From: Bacillus aerolatus
GTDB lineage: Bacteria > Bacillota > Bacilli > Bacillales > Domibacillaceae
Length of the DNA: 64,000 nt
Direction: 5' to 3'
NCBI RefSeq assembly: GCF_009183655.1
Contig: NZ_WEIO01000001.1
Span: 1 to 64,000, forward strand
Shown: piece by piece, positions 18,114-28,184 of the stretch
How the letters are laid out: the number at the start of each line of letters is the position of its first letter
Position numbering within the stretch: the first letter of the stretch is position 1
Translations under genes and position numbers: made by a program
The notes under the pieces: generated by a model
Seen by the model: only the letters and a program-made list of their open reading frames with translations
Databases searched by the model: none
What the model was told of the DNA's origin: nothing

Positions 18114-19784
18114 ATGAATTGGACAGTTGTTGCCATTGTTGGTCAGCTTGTATTCGGGCTTATTATTAGCCTTTACTTTTTTACGATGCTAAGAAAACAG
18201 CATACAAACAAAGTAACGATCGATCGCGAGTCGAAAAAAGAGATGGAAGCAATGGGGAAAATGCGGGCGATTTCCTTAACGAAGCCGCTTGCTGAAAAAA
18301 TCAGGCCGCAAAGCTTTTTAGAAATTGTTGGACAAGAAGAAGGCATTAAGGCGTTGCGGGCCGCTCTTTGCGGCGCCCATCCGCAACATGTGATTATATA
18401 CGGCCCGCCGGGAGTAGGAAAAACAGCGGCAGCCCGCCTTGTGTTGGATGAAGCGAAAAAAAATAAACGCTCGCCTTTTGCTTCAACAGCTGTATTTGTG
18501 GAATTGGATGCGACAACAGCCCGTTTTGATGAAAGAGGCATTGCCGACCCGCTCATCGGTTCCGTGCATGACCCTATATACCAAGGGGCCGGTGCCCTCG
18601 GGCAGGCTGGTATTCCACAGCCGAAAAAAGGAGCAGTCAGCAACGCGCATGGCGGTATATTGTTTATCGATGAAATCGGTGAACTGCACCCGATTCAAAT
18701 GAACAAGCTGTTGAAGGTACTTGAAGACCGCAAAGTGTTTCTCGAAAGCATTTATTACAGTGAAGAGAATGACGTAATCCCAAGACACATACATGATATT
18801 TTTCAGCACGGACTTCCCGCAGATTTTCGCCTAATCGGCGCGACAACGAAACAACCGGAAGAAATACCAGCTGCCATTCGTTCCCGATGCCAGGAAGTGT
18901 ATTTTAACGAATTGGATAATAAACATTTAACCGACATTGCCAGTAAAGCCGCTGAAAAAGCGGATATGACTATGACAGAAAAAGGACTGGCGCTTGTTGC
19001 CGGCCATACACGCAATGGACGGGAAGCCGTTAATTTAGTTCAAATGGCTGCCGGCATAGCGATGATGGAAAATAGAAAAGATATCCTTAATAGTGAAGTG
19101 GAGTGGGTCATTCATTCGAGCCGGCTTGCGCCGAAGTGGACTTCCCGCATTCCGGAGAAGCCTAGAGTCGGGCTCGTTAATGGACTCGCTGTCACGGGGC
19201 CGAACAGCGGCGCCTTGCTGGAAATTGAAGCGGTTGTGCTTCCTGCTAAAGAAAAAGGAGCGGTTACTGTTACCGGGATCGTAGAGGAAGAAACACTCAA
19301 GCAGCCGGCAAAGTCTATTAAGCGAAAAAGCATGGCAAAAGGATCAGCGGAAAATGCCGTCACGGTCTTAAAGTCAATCGGTGTACCGGTAGAACAATTT
19401 GATATTTTTATTAATTTTCCCGGCGGTGTGCCAGTAGATGGACCATCAGCTGGAGCGGCGATGGCTCTGGCTGTCTATTCGGCGATCTACGGTCATCCGG
19501 CAGATCATACAACAGCGATTACTGGAGAAATAGGGCTGCACGGCCAAATTAAACCGGTCGGCGGTGTGCTGCAAAAAGTGCTTGCCGCCAAAGAAGCAGG
19601 GGCCAAAAAGGTGCTTTTCCCGCAAGCAAACGATACGCTGCTTTTGGAAAAAGTACAAGGAGTAGAGTTGGTACCCATTTCCCAATTGCAAGAAGCATTC
19701 GATCACTTTTTTGATAGGCAGGCAGAACGGCAAGGACTCGTCAAGCCGGGAAGCATTCTATCTAAAGAAAAAAAATCTATATAA
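18114..19784 (+). CDS. lonB: Lon-like ATP-dependent protease LonB (forespore type)
   Basis: 556 residues from the ATG at 18114, which follows TTGGAGGATG and begins the known LonB N-terminus; an upstream open frame is not coding-like. A single membrane anchor (residues 4-24) replaces the LonA N-domain. AAA+ motifs: [13 protein letters not shown] and ILFIDEIGELHP. Protease dyad: serine in DGPSAGAAMALAV and lysine in GGVLQKVLAAKEAG. In B. subtilis it is made in the forespore under sigma-F and sits near the membrane. Confidence 0.95.
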   Translation: MNWTVVAIVGQLVFGLIISLYFFTMLRKQHTNKVTIDRESKKEMEAMGKMRAISLTKPLAEKIRPQSFLEIVGQEEGIKALRAALCGAHPQHVIIYGPPGVGKTAAARLVLDEAKKNKRSPFASTAVFVELDATTARFDERGIADPLIGSVHDPIYQGAGALGQAGIPQPKKGAVSNAHGGILFIDEIGELHPIQMNKLLKVLEDRKVFLESIYYSEENDVIPRHIHDIFQHGLPADFRLIGATTKQPEEIPAAIRSRCQEVYFNELDNKHLTDIASKAAEKADMTMTEKGLALVAGHTRNGREAVNLVQMAAGIAMMENRKDILNSEVEWVIHSSRLAPKWTSRIPEKPRVGLVNGLAVTGPNSGALLEIEAVVLPAKEKGAVTVTGIVEEETLKQPAKSIKRKSMAKGSAENAVTVLKSIGVPVEQFDIFINFPGGVPVDGPSAGAAMALAVYSAIYGHPADHTTAITGEIGLHGQIKPVGGVLQKVLAAKEAGAKKVLFPQANDTLLLEKVQGVELVPISQLQEAFDHFFDRQAERQGLVKPGSILSKEKKSI

Positions 19785-19794
19785 TAATGTTAAT

Positions 19795-19910
19795 GAGGCT
19801 GTCTCATAAGTGCCTGGCTCCTCTCATGCCCAAGTATAGTATGTTATCAAGCGTTTTATACTATATATGGTGATGGAGGTGCCCGGCTCTTTGCTTTTTG
19901 GACAGCTCCA
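19795..19910. repeat. 115-bp imperfect palindrome between lonB and lonA
   Basis: The ends GAGGCTGTCTCATAAG and GCTTTTTGGACAGCTCC face each other, with GTGCCTGGCTCC / GGAGGTGCCCGGCTC inside and TATAGTA / TACTATA at the centre. It is unlike the A-E family. It may serve as the lonB terminator or be a remnant of another small mobile palindrome. Confidence 0.6.
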
Positions 19911-19979
19911 TTGTTGTTTGCTTTCTGTTCCAGTGAGGAATAGGTAGAAAGACAGAAGGTTTAACAAGCTGCCCAAAAA

Positions 19980-20008
19980 TGGACACCCCTATTTAAATAA
20001 GATAAGAT
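19980..20008 (+). promoter_or_regulatory. Sigma-A promoter of lonA
   Basis: TGGACA, 17-base spacer, TAAGAT; about 95 bases before the lonA start. No CtsR or CIRCE heat-shock operator was recognised. Confidence 0.55.
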
Positions 20009-20102
20009 TGTACAAAACACCTGTTTTAAGGTGGAAAACGTAAAAGAGAAAACAGGCGGCTGTTTCGCCTAATGTTTGAATTGATTGATGGAGGTTATGT
20101 TT

Positions 20103-22433
20103 ATGAGCAATCAAACTGTTTACACTGTTCCCCTCTTGCCGCTTAGAGGTTTATTAGTGTATCCAACAATGGTACTGCACCTTGATGTTGGCCGTGAGCG
20201 TTCGATTGAAGCGCTGGAGCAGGCAATGATGGACAATCATTTAATTTTTTTATCGACTCAGAAAGATTCGAATATAGACGACCCCCTGCAGGAAGACTTG
20301 TTTGAAACGGGCACATTGACCAAAGTCAAGCAAATGCTGAAGCTGCCAAATGGCACGATCCGCGTTCTTGTAGAAGGTTTGAATCGGGCTAAGCTCAAAC
20401 AGTTGGAAGATAAAGAAACCTTTTATTCGGCAACAGTAGAGACGCGAGAAGACGAAGGGGCGAAAGATACAGAAACAGAAGCGCTCATGCGCACACTGCT
20501 GCAATATTTTGAACAATATATTAAGCTGTCTAAGAAAGTTTCTGCGGAAACGTATTCAACTGTGACAGATATTGATGAGCCGGGCCGCCTGGCTGATATT
20601 GTGACGTCTCATTTGCCGATTAAAATGAAAGAGAAACAAGATATTCTTGAAACGTTTGATGTGAAAGAGCGGCTGAATCGAATTATTGACTTATTGAACA
20701 ATGAAAAACAAGTGTTGAATTTGGAAAAAAAGATCGGCCAGCGGGTGAAAACATCCATGGAACGAACGCAAAAAGAATATTTTTTGCGTGAACAAATGAA
20801 AGCGATCCAGCAAGAGCTTGGAGATAAAGAAGGCAAAACCGGCGAAGTCGAAGAGCTGCTTAAGCGTATTGAAGAAGCGGATATGCCTGAGCATGTGAAA
20901 AAAACCGCTTTGAAAGAACTTAACCGCTTTGAGAAAATTCCTTCTAGCGCGGCAGAAAGTGCAGTCATCCGTAACTATCTCGAATGGCTTGTCACTCTTC
21001 CATGGACGAAAGCGACGAAGGATGACTTAGACGTAGCAAAAGCAGAAGCGATCTTAAACCGCGACCATTACGGGTTGGAAAAAGTGAAAGAGCGTGTGCT
21101 TGAATATTTAGCTGTGCAGCAACTTACGAAGTCGTTAAAAGGACCGATTCTTTGTCTTGCGGGACCACCAGGCGTTGGAAAAACGTCATTGGCGCGTTCT
21201 ATTGCCGAATCGATGGGCAGAAACTTCGTCCGTATTTCTCTCGGCGGCGTGCGTGATGAATCAGAAATCCGCGGGCATCGCCGCACATATGTCGGTGCGA
21301 TGCCGGGCCGGATTATTCAAGGCATGAAAAAAGCAGAAACAGTCAACCCGGTCTTTTTGCTTGACGAAATTGATAAAATGTCAAGCGACTTCAGAGGAGA
21401 TCCGTCTTCCGCTATGCTTGAAGTACTTGATCCTGAACAAAACTTTAACTTCAGCGACCATTATATTGAAGAAACGTATGATTTATCGAAAGTAATGTTT
21501 ATTGCGACGGCTAATGACTTGGCGACGATTCCAGGGCCACTTCGCGACCGGATGGAAATCATTACAATTGCCGGTTATACGGAACTGGAGAAAATTCATA
21601 TCGCGAAATCGCACTTACTGCCGAAGCAGGTAAAAGAGCATGGACTCTCGAAGATGCAGCTTCAAGTGAGAGACGATGCGATCCAGGACATTGTTCGCTA
21701 CTATACACGCGAAGCCGGTGTCCGCAGCCTTGAACGGACACTGGCAGCGATTTGCCGGAAAGTAGCAAAAATTATTGTTTCCGAGGAAAGGAAACGTATT
21801 GTTGTCACAAGCAAAAACTTGGAAGAATTTTTAGGTAAGCGAAAATTCCGTTACGGACAAGCAGAAACAGTCGATCAAGTAGGGGTGGCAAACGGACTTG
21901 CTTACACGTCTGTCGGCGGGGATACACTTCAAATCGAGGTGTCATTGTCGCCTGGTAAAGGCAAGTTAATTTTAACGGGCAAGCTTGGAGATGTAATGAA
22001 AGAGTCGGCGCAGGCAGCTTTCAGCTACGTACGCTCCAAAGTAAAAGAATTGAACATTGAAGATGACTTCCATGAAAAATACGATATTCATATTCATGTG
22101 CCAGAAGGCGCTGTGCCAAAAGACGGCCCGTCCGCTGGCATTACGATGGCCACGGCGCTCGTGTCTGCTTTGACGGCACAGCCTATCCGCCGGGAAGTCG
22201 GCATGACTGGTGAAATTACGTTGCGCGGACGTGTGCTCCCGATTGGGGGCGTCAAAGAAAAGTCGCTTGGCGCCCACCGTGCAGGGCTGAAAACGATTAT
22301 TCTTCCGCAGGATAATGAAAAAGATATTGAAGACATTCCAGAAAGCGTGCGCAACGATTTGACATTTATTCTTGCCTCGCATATGGATGATGTGTTGAAA
22401 GTCGCACTAACAGGTGAAAATAATGAAGGTTAA
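20103..22433 (+). CDS. lonA: ATP-dependent protease LonA
   Basis: 776 residues from the ATG at 20103 with GGAGG eight bases upstream; an in-frame ATG at 20085 overlaps that site. Lon N-domain (1-200, [16 protein letters not shown]), coiled-coil region, AAA+ module with [11 protein letters not shown] near 354 and [12 protein letters not shown], and protease domain with serine in [14 protein letters not shown] and lysine in [14 protein letters not shown]. It degrades misfolded and regulatory proteins in the cytoplasm. Overlaps ysxC by 11 bases. Confidence 0.97.
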   Translation: MSNQTVYTVPLLPLRGLLVYPTMVLHLDVGRERSIEALEQAMMDNHLIFLSTQKDSNIDDPLQEDLFETGTLTKVKQMLKLPNGTIRVLVEGLNRAKLKQLEDKETFYSATVETREDEGAKDTETEALMRTLLQYFEQYIKLSKKVSAETYSTVTDIDEPGRLADIVTSHLPIKMKEKQDILETFDVKERLNRIIDLLNNEKQVLNLEKKIGQRVKTSMERTQKEYFLREQMKAIQQELGDKEGKTGEVEELLKRIEEADMPEHVKKTALKELNRFEKIPSSAAESAVIRNYLEWLVTLPWTKATKDDLDVAKAEAILNRDHYGLEKVKERVLEYLAVQQLTKSLKGPILCLAGPPGVGKTSLARSIAESMGRNFVRISLGGVRDESEIRGHRRTYVGAMPGRIIQGMKKAETVNPVFLLDEIDKMSSDFRGDPSSAMLEVLDPEQNFNFSDHYIEETYDLSKVMFIATANDLATIPGPLRDRMEIITIAGYTELEKIHIAKSHLLPKQVKEHGLSKMQLQVRDDAIQDIVRYYTREAGVRSLERTLAAICRKVAKIIVSEERKRIVVTSKNLEEFLGKRKFRYGQAETVDQVGVANGLAYTSVGGDTLQIEVSLSPGKGKLILTGKLGDVMKESAQAAFSYVRSKVKELNIEDDFHEKYDIHIHVPEGAVPKDGPSAGITMATALVSALTAQPIRREVGMTGEITLRGRVLPIGGVKEKSLGAHRAGLKTIILPQDNEKDIEDIPESVRNDLTFILASHMDDVLKVALTGENNEG

Positions 22434-23010
22434 TCAAGTAGAACTCGTCATCAGCGCAGTCAAGCCAGAACAATATCCGGAAGGTTTTCTTCCTGAATTT
22501 GCGCTTGCCGGCCGCTCCAATGTTGGGAAATCCTCTTTTATCAATAAAATGATTCAGCGCAAAAGTATGGCGCGCATTTCATCGAAACCAGGAAAAACGC
22601 AGACGCTCAATTTTTATAAAATTGAAGAGGCGCTTTATTTCGTTGATGTGCCGGGCTATGGTTTTGCGAAAGTCTCGAAAAAAGAACGCGAGTCATGGGG
22701 AAAGATGATTGAAACGTATTTAACGATGAGAGAACAGCTTAAAGCGTGCGTGTTAATTGTTGATTTAAGACATCCGCCTTCAGAAGATGATGTCATGATG
22801 TATCAGTTTCTAAAGCACTACGAAATACCGGCGGTTGTTGTCGCTACGAAGGCTGATAAAATCCCAAAAGGCAAGTGGCAAAAGCACTTGAAAGTCATTA
22901 AAGAAAAACTTGAATTTGATCCCTTAGACGATATCGTCGTTTTCTCCTCTGAAACTGGGCAGGGGAAAGATGAAACGTGGGGCATTATTCATAAAAGAAT
23001 GAAGAAGTAA
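22423..23010 (+). CDS. ysxC: Ribosome-biogenesis GTPase YsxC/EngB
   Basis: 195 residues from the ATG at 22423, with GGTGA upstream inside the end of lonA; an in-frame GTG at 22414 is less likely. TRAFAC-class GTPase: G1 [13 protein letters not shown]2 [10 protein letters not shown]3 [13 protein letters not shown]4 TKADK, G5 FSSETGQG. It assists late 50S subunit assembly and is essential in B. subtilis. The lonA-ysxC overlap indicates coupled translation. Confidence 0.96.
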   Translation: MKVNQVELVISAVKPEQYPEGFLPEFALAGRSNVGKSSFINKMIQRKSMARISSKPGKTQTLNFYKIEEALYFVDVPGYGFAKVSKKERESWGKMIETYLTMREQLKACVLIVDLRHPPSEDDVMMYQFLKHYEIPAVVVATKADKIPKGKWQKHLKVIKEKLEFDPLDDIVVFSSETGQGKDETWGIIHKRMKK

Positions 23011-23011
23011 C

Positions 23012-23045
23012 AAAAGCAGGCCGTATAGACAGGCCTGCTTTTTCA
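23012..23045. terminator. Terminator between ysxC and the convergent DUF2062 gene
   Basis: AAAAGCAGGCC (23012-23022) with GGCCTGCTTTT (23032-23042). A and T tracts suit both directions. Confidence 0.85.
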
Positions 23046-23069
23046 ATGTTCTTTTGATGAAAGGATGAC

Positions 23070-23567
23070 TTATATACCTTGTTTCTTCACCCATTTTTCA
23101 TATATAAAATGTAAAATACGTTTTTGATATCGTTTGAACAAGATATAAATAGCCGGATACAAGGAAAAGATAAATAAGAGCATGTTAATAATCATCCCAA
23201 TCAAGAATGTACGCCCTATAGACAGACCGGTCATGACAGGATCATTTAGTACAGCTGCGTCCTCCACTGCATTTTCAATGACTTCTCCAATGTCGTGAGG
23301 ATAAATGAATTCCCCAGTGACCATGTTTAGGTAAAATAAGAAGGGGAAAAACCAGACTAACGAAATGCCTCCTATAAAAGCGGCGATGGAATTCCCCCTA
23401 AACAGTTTGGCAAAAGCGACTGAAATAATTAAGCCGATGCCGAATGAAGGGACAAAATTAATCGAGGCCCCCAGCGTAAATCCGATGGATATGCTGTGAG
23501 CGCTGCCGCGAATTCTAAAGAACTTTAAAAGCATATATTTTAACCGTCTGATCCATTTTTTTCTCAT
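23070..23567 (-). CDS. DUF2062 membrane protein
   Basis: 165 residues with three or four hydrophobic segments. The conserved DUF2062 core is near residues 22-75: HSISIGFTLGASINFVPSFG followed by RGNSIAAFIGGISLVWFFPF. A basic N-terminus (MRKKWIRRLKY) and a basic end frame the membrane part. The function is not known to me. It is the second gene of a two-gene minus-strand unit, 14 bases after the LiaF-like gene. The pair is not part of the B. subtilis neighbourhood I know. Confidence 0.75.
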   Translation of the reverse strand: MRKKWIRRLKYMLLKFFRIRGSAHSISIGFTLGASINFVPSFGIGLIISVAFAKLFRGNSIAAFIGGISLVWFFPFLFYLNMVTGEFIYPHDIGEVIENAVEDAAVLNDPVMTGLSIGRTFLIGMIINMLLFIFSLYPAIYILFKRYQKRILHFIYEKWVKKQGI

Positions 23568-23581
23568 GGTGATCGCTCGCT

Positions 23582-24067
23582 TTATTTCTTTTTAATAAAT
23601 AATAAATAGCCGCCGGCGGCTATTAAAACGACCGGCCAGAATTGCCAGAGGGAAAGGGCGCGGTTTTCAAGAAGGCCGAGCCATTCAATCACCTTATCGT
23701 AGAAAAGAGTAATAACTGCCAGTACGAGAAACAGCATGCCTTGAAACAGTCCATTTCTCGTTTTTTGATATTGAAGTAAAAAGCCAAGTGAAATAATTAA
23801 GATAAAGACACCGGTATCATTGGACCAGAAGCCGAAATGGTTCACGACGTGAAAGTGGATGCCGAAGCCGGTTAAAATCACACCGGGCAAAATGCCGCTT
23901 CCTTCTCTTCCGCTGTATGCTTCTGCCAAAAAGGCGAGACCGATGACGATGAGAAGCGTCGGCCAGCTTAAAAGTGGCTGAAACAAAACAGTAGCGGTTT
24001 GTTGCAAGAAAAAATATAAACCGAATCCAATTAAGATGACACCTGGAAAAATACGCTGCTGCTTCAT
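23582..24067 (-). CDS. LiaF/LiaI-like multi-pass membrane protein
   Basis: 161 residues, strongly hydrophobic, with repeated motifs GVILIGFGLYF and GVILTGFGIHF, then two or three more membrane segments and a tail KKK. The repeat of about 45 residues matches the transmembrane region found in LiaI, LiaF and related DUF5668 proteins. No soluble domain follows. The role is unknown; related proteins belong to envelope-stress sensing, but nothing nearby (no two-component genes) supports that here. Confidence 0.65.
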   Translation of the reverse strand: MKQQRIFPGVILIGFGLYFFLQQTATVLFQPLLSWPTLLIVIGLAFLAEAYSGREGSGILPGVILTGFGIHFHVVNHFGFWSNDTGVFILIISLGFLLQYQKTRNGLFQGMLFLVLAVITLFYDKVIEWLGLLENRALSLWQFWPVVLIAAGGYLLFIKKK

Positions 24068-24189
24068 GTGACAATTTCCCCGCTTTCTGTATTCCGAACT
24101 TGAATCTTAGTGCTTGTTTTGTTACGCTAGCTAGTGGGATTATACAGATTCATTCTTTTCAGATTTCATGCTCTTAATGTTAGCATATG

Positions 24190-24204
24190 TTCACAAATTG
24201 TGAA
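24190..24204. promoter_or_regulatory. Perfect 7-1-7 palindrome upstream of hemA
   Basis: TTCACAA-A-TTGTGAA, 21 bases before the -10 element and overlapping the place where a -35 would lie. The placement is typical of a repressor operator. The protein is not identified; the half-sites occur in the opposite order to a Rex or Fnr site. Confidence 0.5.
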
Positions 24205-24222
24205 TAAGGAAAATTTGTTCCG

Positions 24223-24231
24223 TGTTATAAT
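24223..24231 (+). promoter_or_regulatory. Extended -10 promoter of hemAXCDBL
   Basis: TGTTATAAT, an extended -10 with no recognisable -35, 36 bases before the hemA start. TTATAAT is also one perfect half of a PerR box, but the other half (AAGGTAA) is poor. Confidence 0.6.
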
Positions 24232-24266
24232 AAAGGTAATAGATTTTTACGGGGGTGCCTTCAAAC

Positions 24267-25610
24267 GTGCATATTATTGTGGTGGGACTAAACTACAAAA
24301 CAGCCCCAGTGGAGATACGCGAACGATTATCTTTTCAAGATACTGACTTAGAAAAAGCCATGTCAGAGCTCCGGAAACAAAAAAGCATTTTAGAAAATGT
24401 TATTATTTCTACTTGCAACCGGACAGAAATTTACGCGGTCGTTGATCAGCTCCATACAGGGCGTTATTATATTAAAAACTTCTTAGCAAAATGGTTTGGC
24501 ATGGAAAAGGAAGAGTTTACCCCTTTTCTGTTTATTTATGAGCAGGAAGCAGCTGTTGAGCATTTATTTAAAGTGACGAGCGGATTGAATTCCATGGTGC
24601 TCGGAGAAACGCAAATTTTGGGACAAGTGCGTTCAAGTTTCTTGAGCGGCCAGGAAATCGAGGCGACTGGCACAGTCTTTAACCACTTATTCAAGCAAGC
24701 CGTCACGCTCGCGAAAAAAGCACATGCCGAAACAGATATCGGTGCAAATGCGGTTTCTGTCAGCTACGCGGCTGTGGAATTGGCGAAAAAGATTTTCGGC
24801 GATCTTTCTGGCAAGCATGTGCTCGTTGTTGGTGCCGGTAAAATGGGCGAGCTTGCGATTCAAAACTTACATGGCAGCGGCGCCACGAAGGTAACGGTCG
24901 TCAACCGGACGTTTGAAAAAGCGGTTTCACTTGCTGAAAAGTTTGACGGCGAGGCGAAAACTTTGGCCGAACTCCAGTGTGCACTTGTGGAAGCGGACAT
25001 TTTAATCAGCTCCACCGGCGCAAGCGGGTATGTCATTACGAAAGAGAGAATGACAGCAGTCGAAAAAATGCGTAAAGGGAAGCCGCTGTTCATGGTGGAT
25101 ATTGCCGTTCCTCGCGATCTTGACCCTGCTATTTCTGACTTGGAAAGTGTTTTTTTATATGACATTGATGACTTGGAAGGCATTGTCGAAGCAAATCTGG
25201 CTGAGCGCCAAAAAGCAGCGGAAAAAATCGAAATGATGATCGAAGCCGAAATTGTCGCTTTCAACGAGTGGATCAATATGCTTGGCGTCGTTCCTGTCAT
25301 TTCTGCTCTTCGTCAAAAAGCCCTCTCTATCCAGGCAGAAACGATGGTTAGCATCGAACGGAAGATGCCGGACTTAACAGAACGTGAGCGAAAAGTGTTA
25401 AACAAACATACGAAAAGCATCATCAATCAGCTGCTGAAAGACCCGATTTTACAGGCGAAAGAACTGGCTGGGGATAAAAAATCAGCTGAAAAACTGGCCT
25501 TGTTTATGCAAATCTTTAATATTGAAGAAGAAGTAGAAGCTCAAAAACAGGTGAAAACAGTGGAACAGCGCATCCAGCCGGCTCAAACAAAGCCACTATT
25601 TCAAGTGTAA
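24267..25610 (+). CDS. hemA: Glutamyl-tRNA reductase
   Basis: 447 residues from GTG at 24267, nine bases after GGGGGTG; this gives the family N-terminus [13 protein letters not shown]. An in-frame GTG at 24255 lies inside the ribosome site. The catalytic cysteine is in [10 protein letters not shown] near residue 50; specificity residues follow in [13 protein letters not shown]; the NADPH site is [12 protein letters not shown]. It reduces glutamyl-tRNA to glutamate-1-semialdehyde, the committed step of haem synthesis. First gene of a six-gene unit. Confidence 0.97.
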   Translation: MHIIVVGLNYKTAPVEIRERLSFQDTDLEKAMSELRKQKSILENVIISTCNRTEIYAVVDQLHTGRYYIKNFLAKWFGMEKEEFTPFLFIYEQEAAVEHLFKVTSGLNSMVLGETQILGQVRSSFLSGQEIEATGTVFNHLFKQAVTLAKKAHAETDIGANAVSVSYAAVELAKKIFGDLSGKHVLVVGAGKMGELAIQNLHGSGATKVTVVNRTFEKAVSLAEKFDGEAKTLAELQCALVEADILISSTGASGYVITKERMTAVEKMRKGKPLFMVDIAVPRDLDPAISDLESVFLYDIDDLEGIVEANLAERQKAAEKIEMMIEAEIVAFNEWINMLGVVPVISALRQKALSIQAETMVSIERKMPDLTERERKVLNKHTKSIINQLLKDPILQAKELAGDKKSAEKLALFMQIFNIEEEVEAQKQVKTVEQRIQPAQTKPLFQV

Positions 25611-25623
25611 GCGAGGTTACTCG

Positions 25624-26457
25624 ATGTTTGAACAAGGAATGGCCAGGCTCCACGAATTGATGGTAATTTTATATGCTTTGAGCACGATGCTGTATTTTAT
25701 TGATTTTTTAAATCAAAACCGGAAGGCGAATAAAATCGCCTTCTGGATTTTATCGATTGTTTGGGTTCTTCAAACAATTTTTTTGTTTTTATATATGCTG
25801 CAAACCGGCCGATTTCCGGTCCTTACCCTTTTTGAAGGGCTTTATTTTTATGCATGGATTTTGATTACATTATCACTCATTATCAACCGGTTGCTGCGAA
25901 TGGACTTCACTGTGTTTTTCACAAACATTATCGGGTTTGCCATTATGGCCATACATACATTCGCTCCCGTGCAAATGGAGTCACAGGCTATGGCCGAGCA
26001 GCTCGTCTCTGAACTTTTGCTCATCCACATTACAATGGCCATCTTGTCGTACGGTGCATTCTCGCTTTCTTTCATTTTTTCAATGCTATATTTGCTGCAA
26101 TACCGGCTGCTGAAAATGAAAAAATGGAGCCAGCGCCTGTGGCGTCTCGGTGATTTGGACAAACTGGAGAAGTTCTCGTACGTATCAAATGCGGTCGGTG
26201 TGCCGATGCTGTTGTTAAGCTTGATTCTCGGTGTGATCTGGAAGTTTATTAAACTGCCCGACGTCAGCTGGTTTGACGCTAAAATCATTGCTTCTTTTAT
26301 TTTACTAATTATTTATGGCATTTACCTTTATTTAAAAGTTCGTAAAGAGCTGTATGGGAAATCACTGGCGCTATTGAATGCCGCCGCCTTTTTAATTATC
26401 TTAATTAACTTTTTCTTAGTGAGCCGATTTTCATCGTTTCACTTTTGGTACACTTAA
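25624..26457 (+). CDS. hemX: HemX, cytochrome c assembly-type membrane protein
   Basis: 277 residues with about eight membrane segments, matching HemX of bacilli (CcsA/CcmC-like fold). In B. subtilis it lowers the cellular amount of HemA and so acts as a negative effector of the pathway. It lies 13 bases after hemA, and the ribosome site of hemC begins at its stop codon. Confidence 0.9.
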   Translation: MFEQGMARLHELMVILYALSTMLYFIDFLNQNRKANKIAFWILSIVWVLQTIFLFLYMLQTGRFPVLTLFEGLYFYAWILITLSLIINRLLRMDFTVFFTNIIGFAIMAIHTFAPVQMESQAMAEQLVSELLLIHITMAILSYGAFSLSFIFSMLYLLQYRLLKMKKWSQRLWRLGDLDKLEKFSYVSNAVGVPMLLLSLILGVIWKFIKLPDVSWFDAKIIASFILLIIYGIYLYLKVRKELYGKSLALLNAAAFLIILINFFLVSRFSSFHFWYT

Positions 26458-26469
26458 TAGGAGGATATT

Positions 26470-27402
26470 ATGAGAAAAATTATTGTCGGTTCCCGCAGGA
26501 GCAAGCTTGCTTTAACGCAAACAAATTGGGTGATCGCCCAACTAAAAAAAATAAAGCCGGAATATGATTTTGAAGTAAAAGAAATTGTCACGAAAGGCGA
26601 CCGCATTTTAGATGTCATGCTGTCTAAAGTAGGCGGAAAAGGCTTGTTCGTTAAAGAAATTGAACAAGCGATGTACGATAAAGAAATTGACATGGCGGTG
26701 CACAGTATGAAAGATATGCCGGCTGAACTGCCGGAAGGGCTGACAATCGGCTGTATTCCTGAGCGGGAAGACCACCGTGATGCCTTTATTTCGAAAAATC
26801 ATGTGAAGTTAAGTGACCTGCCGGCCGGTGCAATCGTCGGGACGAGCAGCCTGCGCCGCAGCGCTCAGCTGCTGGCGTCCCGTCCAGATCTTGAAATTAA
26901 ATGGATTCGCGGAAACATTGATACGCGGCTTGCGAAGTTGGAAACAGAAGAGTATGATGCGATTATTTTGGCTGCGGCCGGATTGTCACGAATGGGCTGG
27001 ACATCTGATGTGGTGACGGAATTTCTAGAGCCGGAACTATGCCTGCCTGCTGTTGGACAGGGAGCGCTTGCCATTGAGTGTCGTAAAGATGATAAAGAAG
27101 TACTTGATCTGCTCGCTGCTTTCGCTTGTGCGGATACGACAAAAACAGTGACAGCCGAACGAGCTTTCTTACATGAAATGGAAGGAAGTTGTCAAGTGCC
27201 AATTGCAGGGTTCGCCGTGAATGAAGGAGAAGAAACGGCTCTGACAGCACTCGTCGCATCTCCAGACGGGAAAACGATTTATAAAGAAACAGTAAAAGGC
27301 AGTGATCCGAAAGTGGTTGGCGTAGAGGTAGCTGCCCGCTTGAGTGAACGCGGAGCGAAAAAGCTAATTGGAGCGGTGAAAGCGGAGCTTGATGCTGAAT
27401 GA
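26470..27402 (+). CDS. hemC: Porphobilinogen deaminase
   Basis: 310 residues. Signatures are [33 protein letters not shown] and the cysteine of [11 protein letters not shown] near residue 242, which carries the dipyrromethane cofactor. It joins four porphobilinogen units into hydroxymethylbilane. ATG follows TAGGAGG. It overlaps hemD by ATGA. Confidence 0.97.
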   Translation: MRKIIVGSRRSKLALTQTNWVIAQLKKIKPEYDFEVKEIVTKGDRILDVMLSKVGGKGLFVKEIEQAMYDKEIDMAVHSMKDMPAELPEGLTIGCIPEREDHRDAFISKNHVKLSDLPAGAIVGTSSLRRSAQLLASRPDLEIKWIRGNIDTRLAKLETEEYDAIILAAAGLSRMGWTSDVVTEFLEPELCLPAVGQGALAIECRKDDKEVLDLLAAFACADTTKTVTAERAFLHEMEGSCQVPIAGFAVNEGEETALTALVASPDGKTIYKETVKGSDPKVVGVEVAARLSERGAKKLIGAVKAELDAE

Positions 27403-28184
27403 TGTCCGCCGGGCCGTTGTTTGGCAAACATGTGTTAGTCACTCGCCCGAGAGGACAAGCGGCATCATTTATTGATAAAATAGAAGCAGCCGGGGGAATG
27501 GTTCATTTCGTTCCTCTGATTGCTTTTCGTTCTTTTTCCGATCCGAATGGAAAAGATCGTTTACAAACATTGTTTACATATGACTGGATTATTTTAACAA
27601 GCAAAAACGGTGTCGACTTTTTCTTTCAGCAGCTGGAAAAAGCGGGAAAAGACCGCGCGGATATTCAAGCCCGCTTTGCCGCGATCGGAACGGAAACGGC
27701 TGCTGTGCTTCAAACATACGGGTTTCAAGCGGAGTACATCCCTGAGAAGTTTTCTGCCGACCAGTTTGCGAAAGAAATCACAGACGGCAGCTTTGAAGCA
27801 ACAAAAGTACTGATCCCGAAAGGCAATCTCGCCAGAACAATGATTGCCGATGCGCTTAGAAAAAAAGGCATGGCTGCCGATGAGTGGATCGTCTATGAAA
27901 CATTTTTTCCTGAGGAAGAAAAGGCCCGCTTAATTGACTTGCTGCAAAAAGAAAGAACAGATGTGATCACCTTTACGAGCCCTTCTTCCGTTCGCCATTT
28001 CATGAAAGCAGCGGAAGAAGCAGGCATCGACGCGTTTGAACAATCTGTTGTTGCCTGCATTGGCCCGGTGACAAAAAAGGAAGCGGACCGCTTTGGCCTG
28101 CACACAAAGATTTGCCCGGACGTCTACACGAGCGAATCATTGGCCGAGGCAATTGACCACTATTTCAGAAAGGAAGAGAACTGA
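27399..28184 (+). CDS. hemD: Uroporphyrinogen-III synthase
   Basis: 261 residues with the usual two-lobe HemD layout: [10 protein letters not shown] and [14 protein letters not shown] in the first lobe, [13 protein letters not shown] and [17 protein letters not shown] in the second. It cyclises hydroxymethylbilane with inversion of ring D. Start ATG overlaps the hemC stop; a second ATG three bases later is equally possible. It overlaps the hemB ATG by one base. Confidence 0.94.
   Translation: MMSAGPLFGKHVLVTRPRGQAASFIDKIEAAGGMVHFVPLIAFRSFSDPNGKDRLQTLFTYDWIILTSKNGVDFFFQQLEKAGKDRADIQARFAAIGTETAAVLQTYGFQAEYIPEKFSADQFAKEITDGSFEATKVLIPKGNLARTMIADALRKKGMAADEWIVYETFFPEEEKARLIDLLQKERTDVITFTSPSSVRHFMKAAEEAGIDAFEQSVVACIGPVTKKEADRFGLHTKICPDVYTSESLAEAIDHYFRKEEN

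Noticed and set aside
24190-24204. Rex or Fnr box before hemA
   Set aside because: Rex and Fnr sites have TTGTGA first and TCACAA second; here the order is reversed with a one-base centre, so the match is not accepted.
24225-24239. PerR box at the hemA promoter
   Set aside because: The first half TTATAAT is perfect but it is also the -10; the second half matches only four of seven bases.
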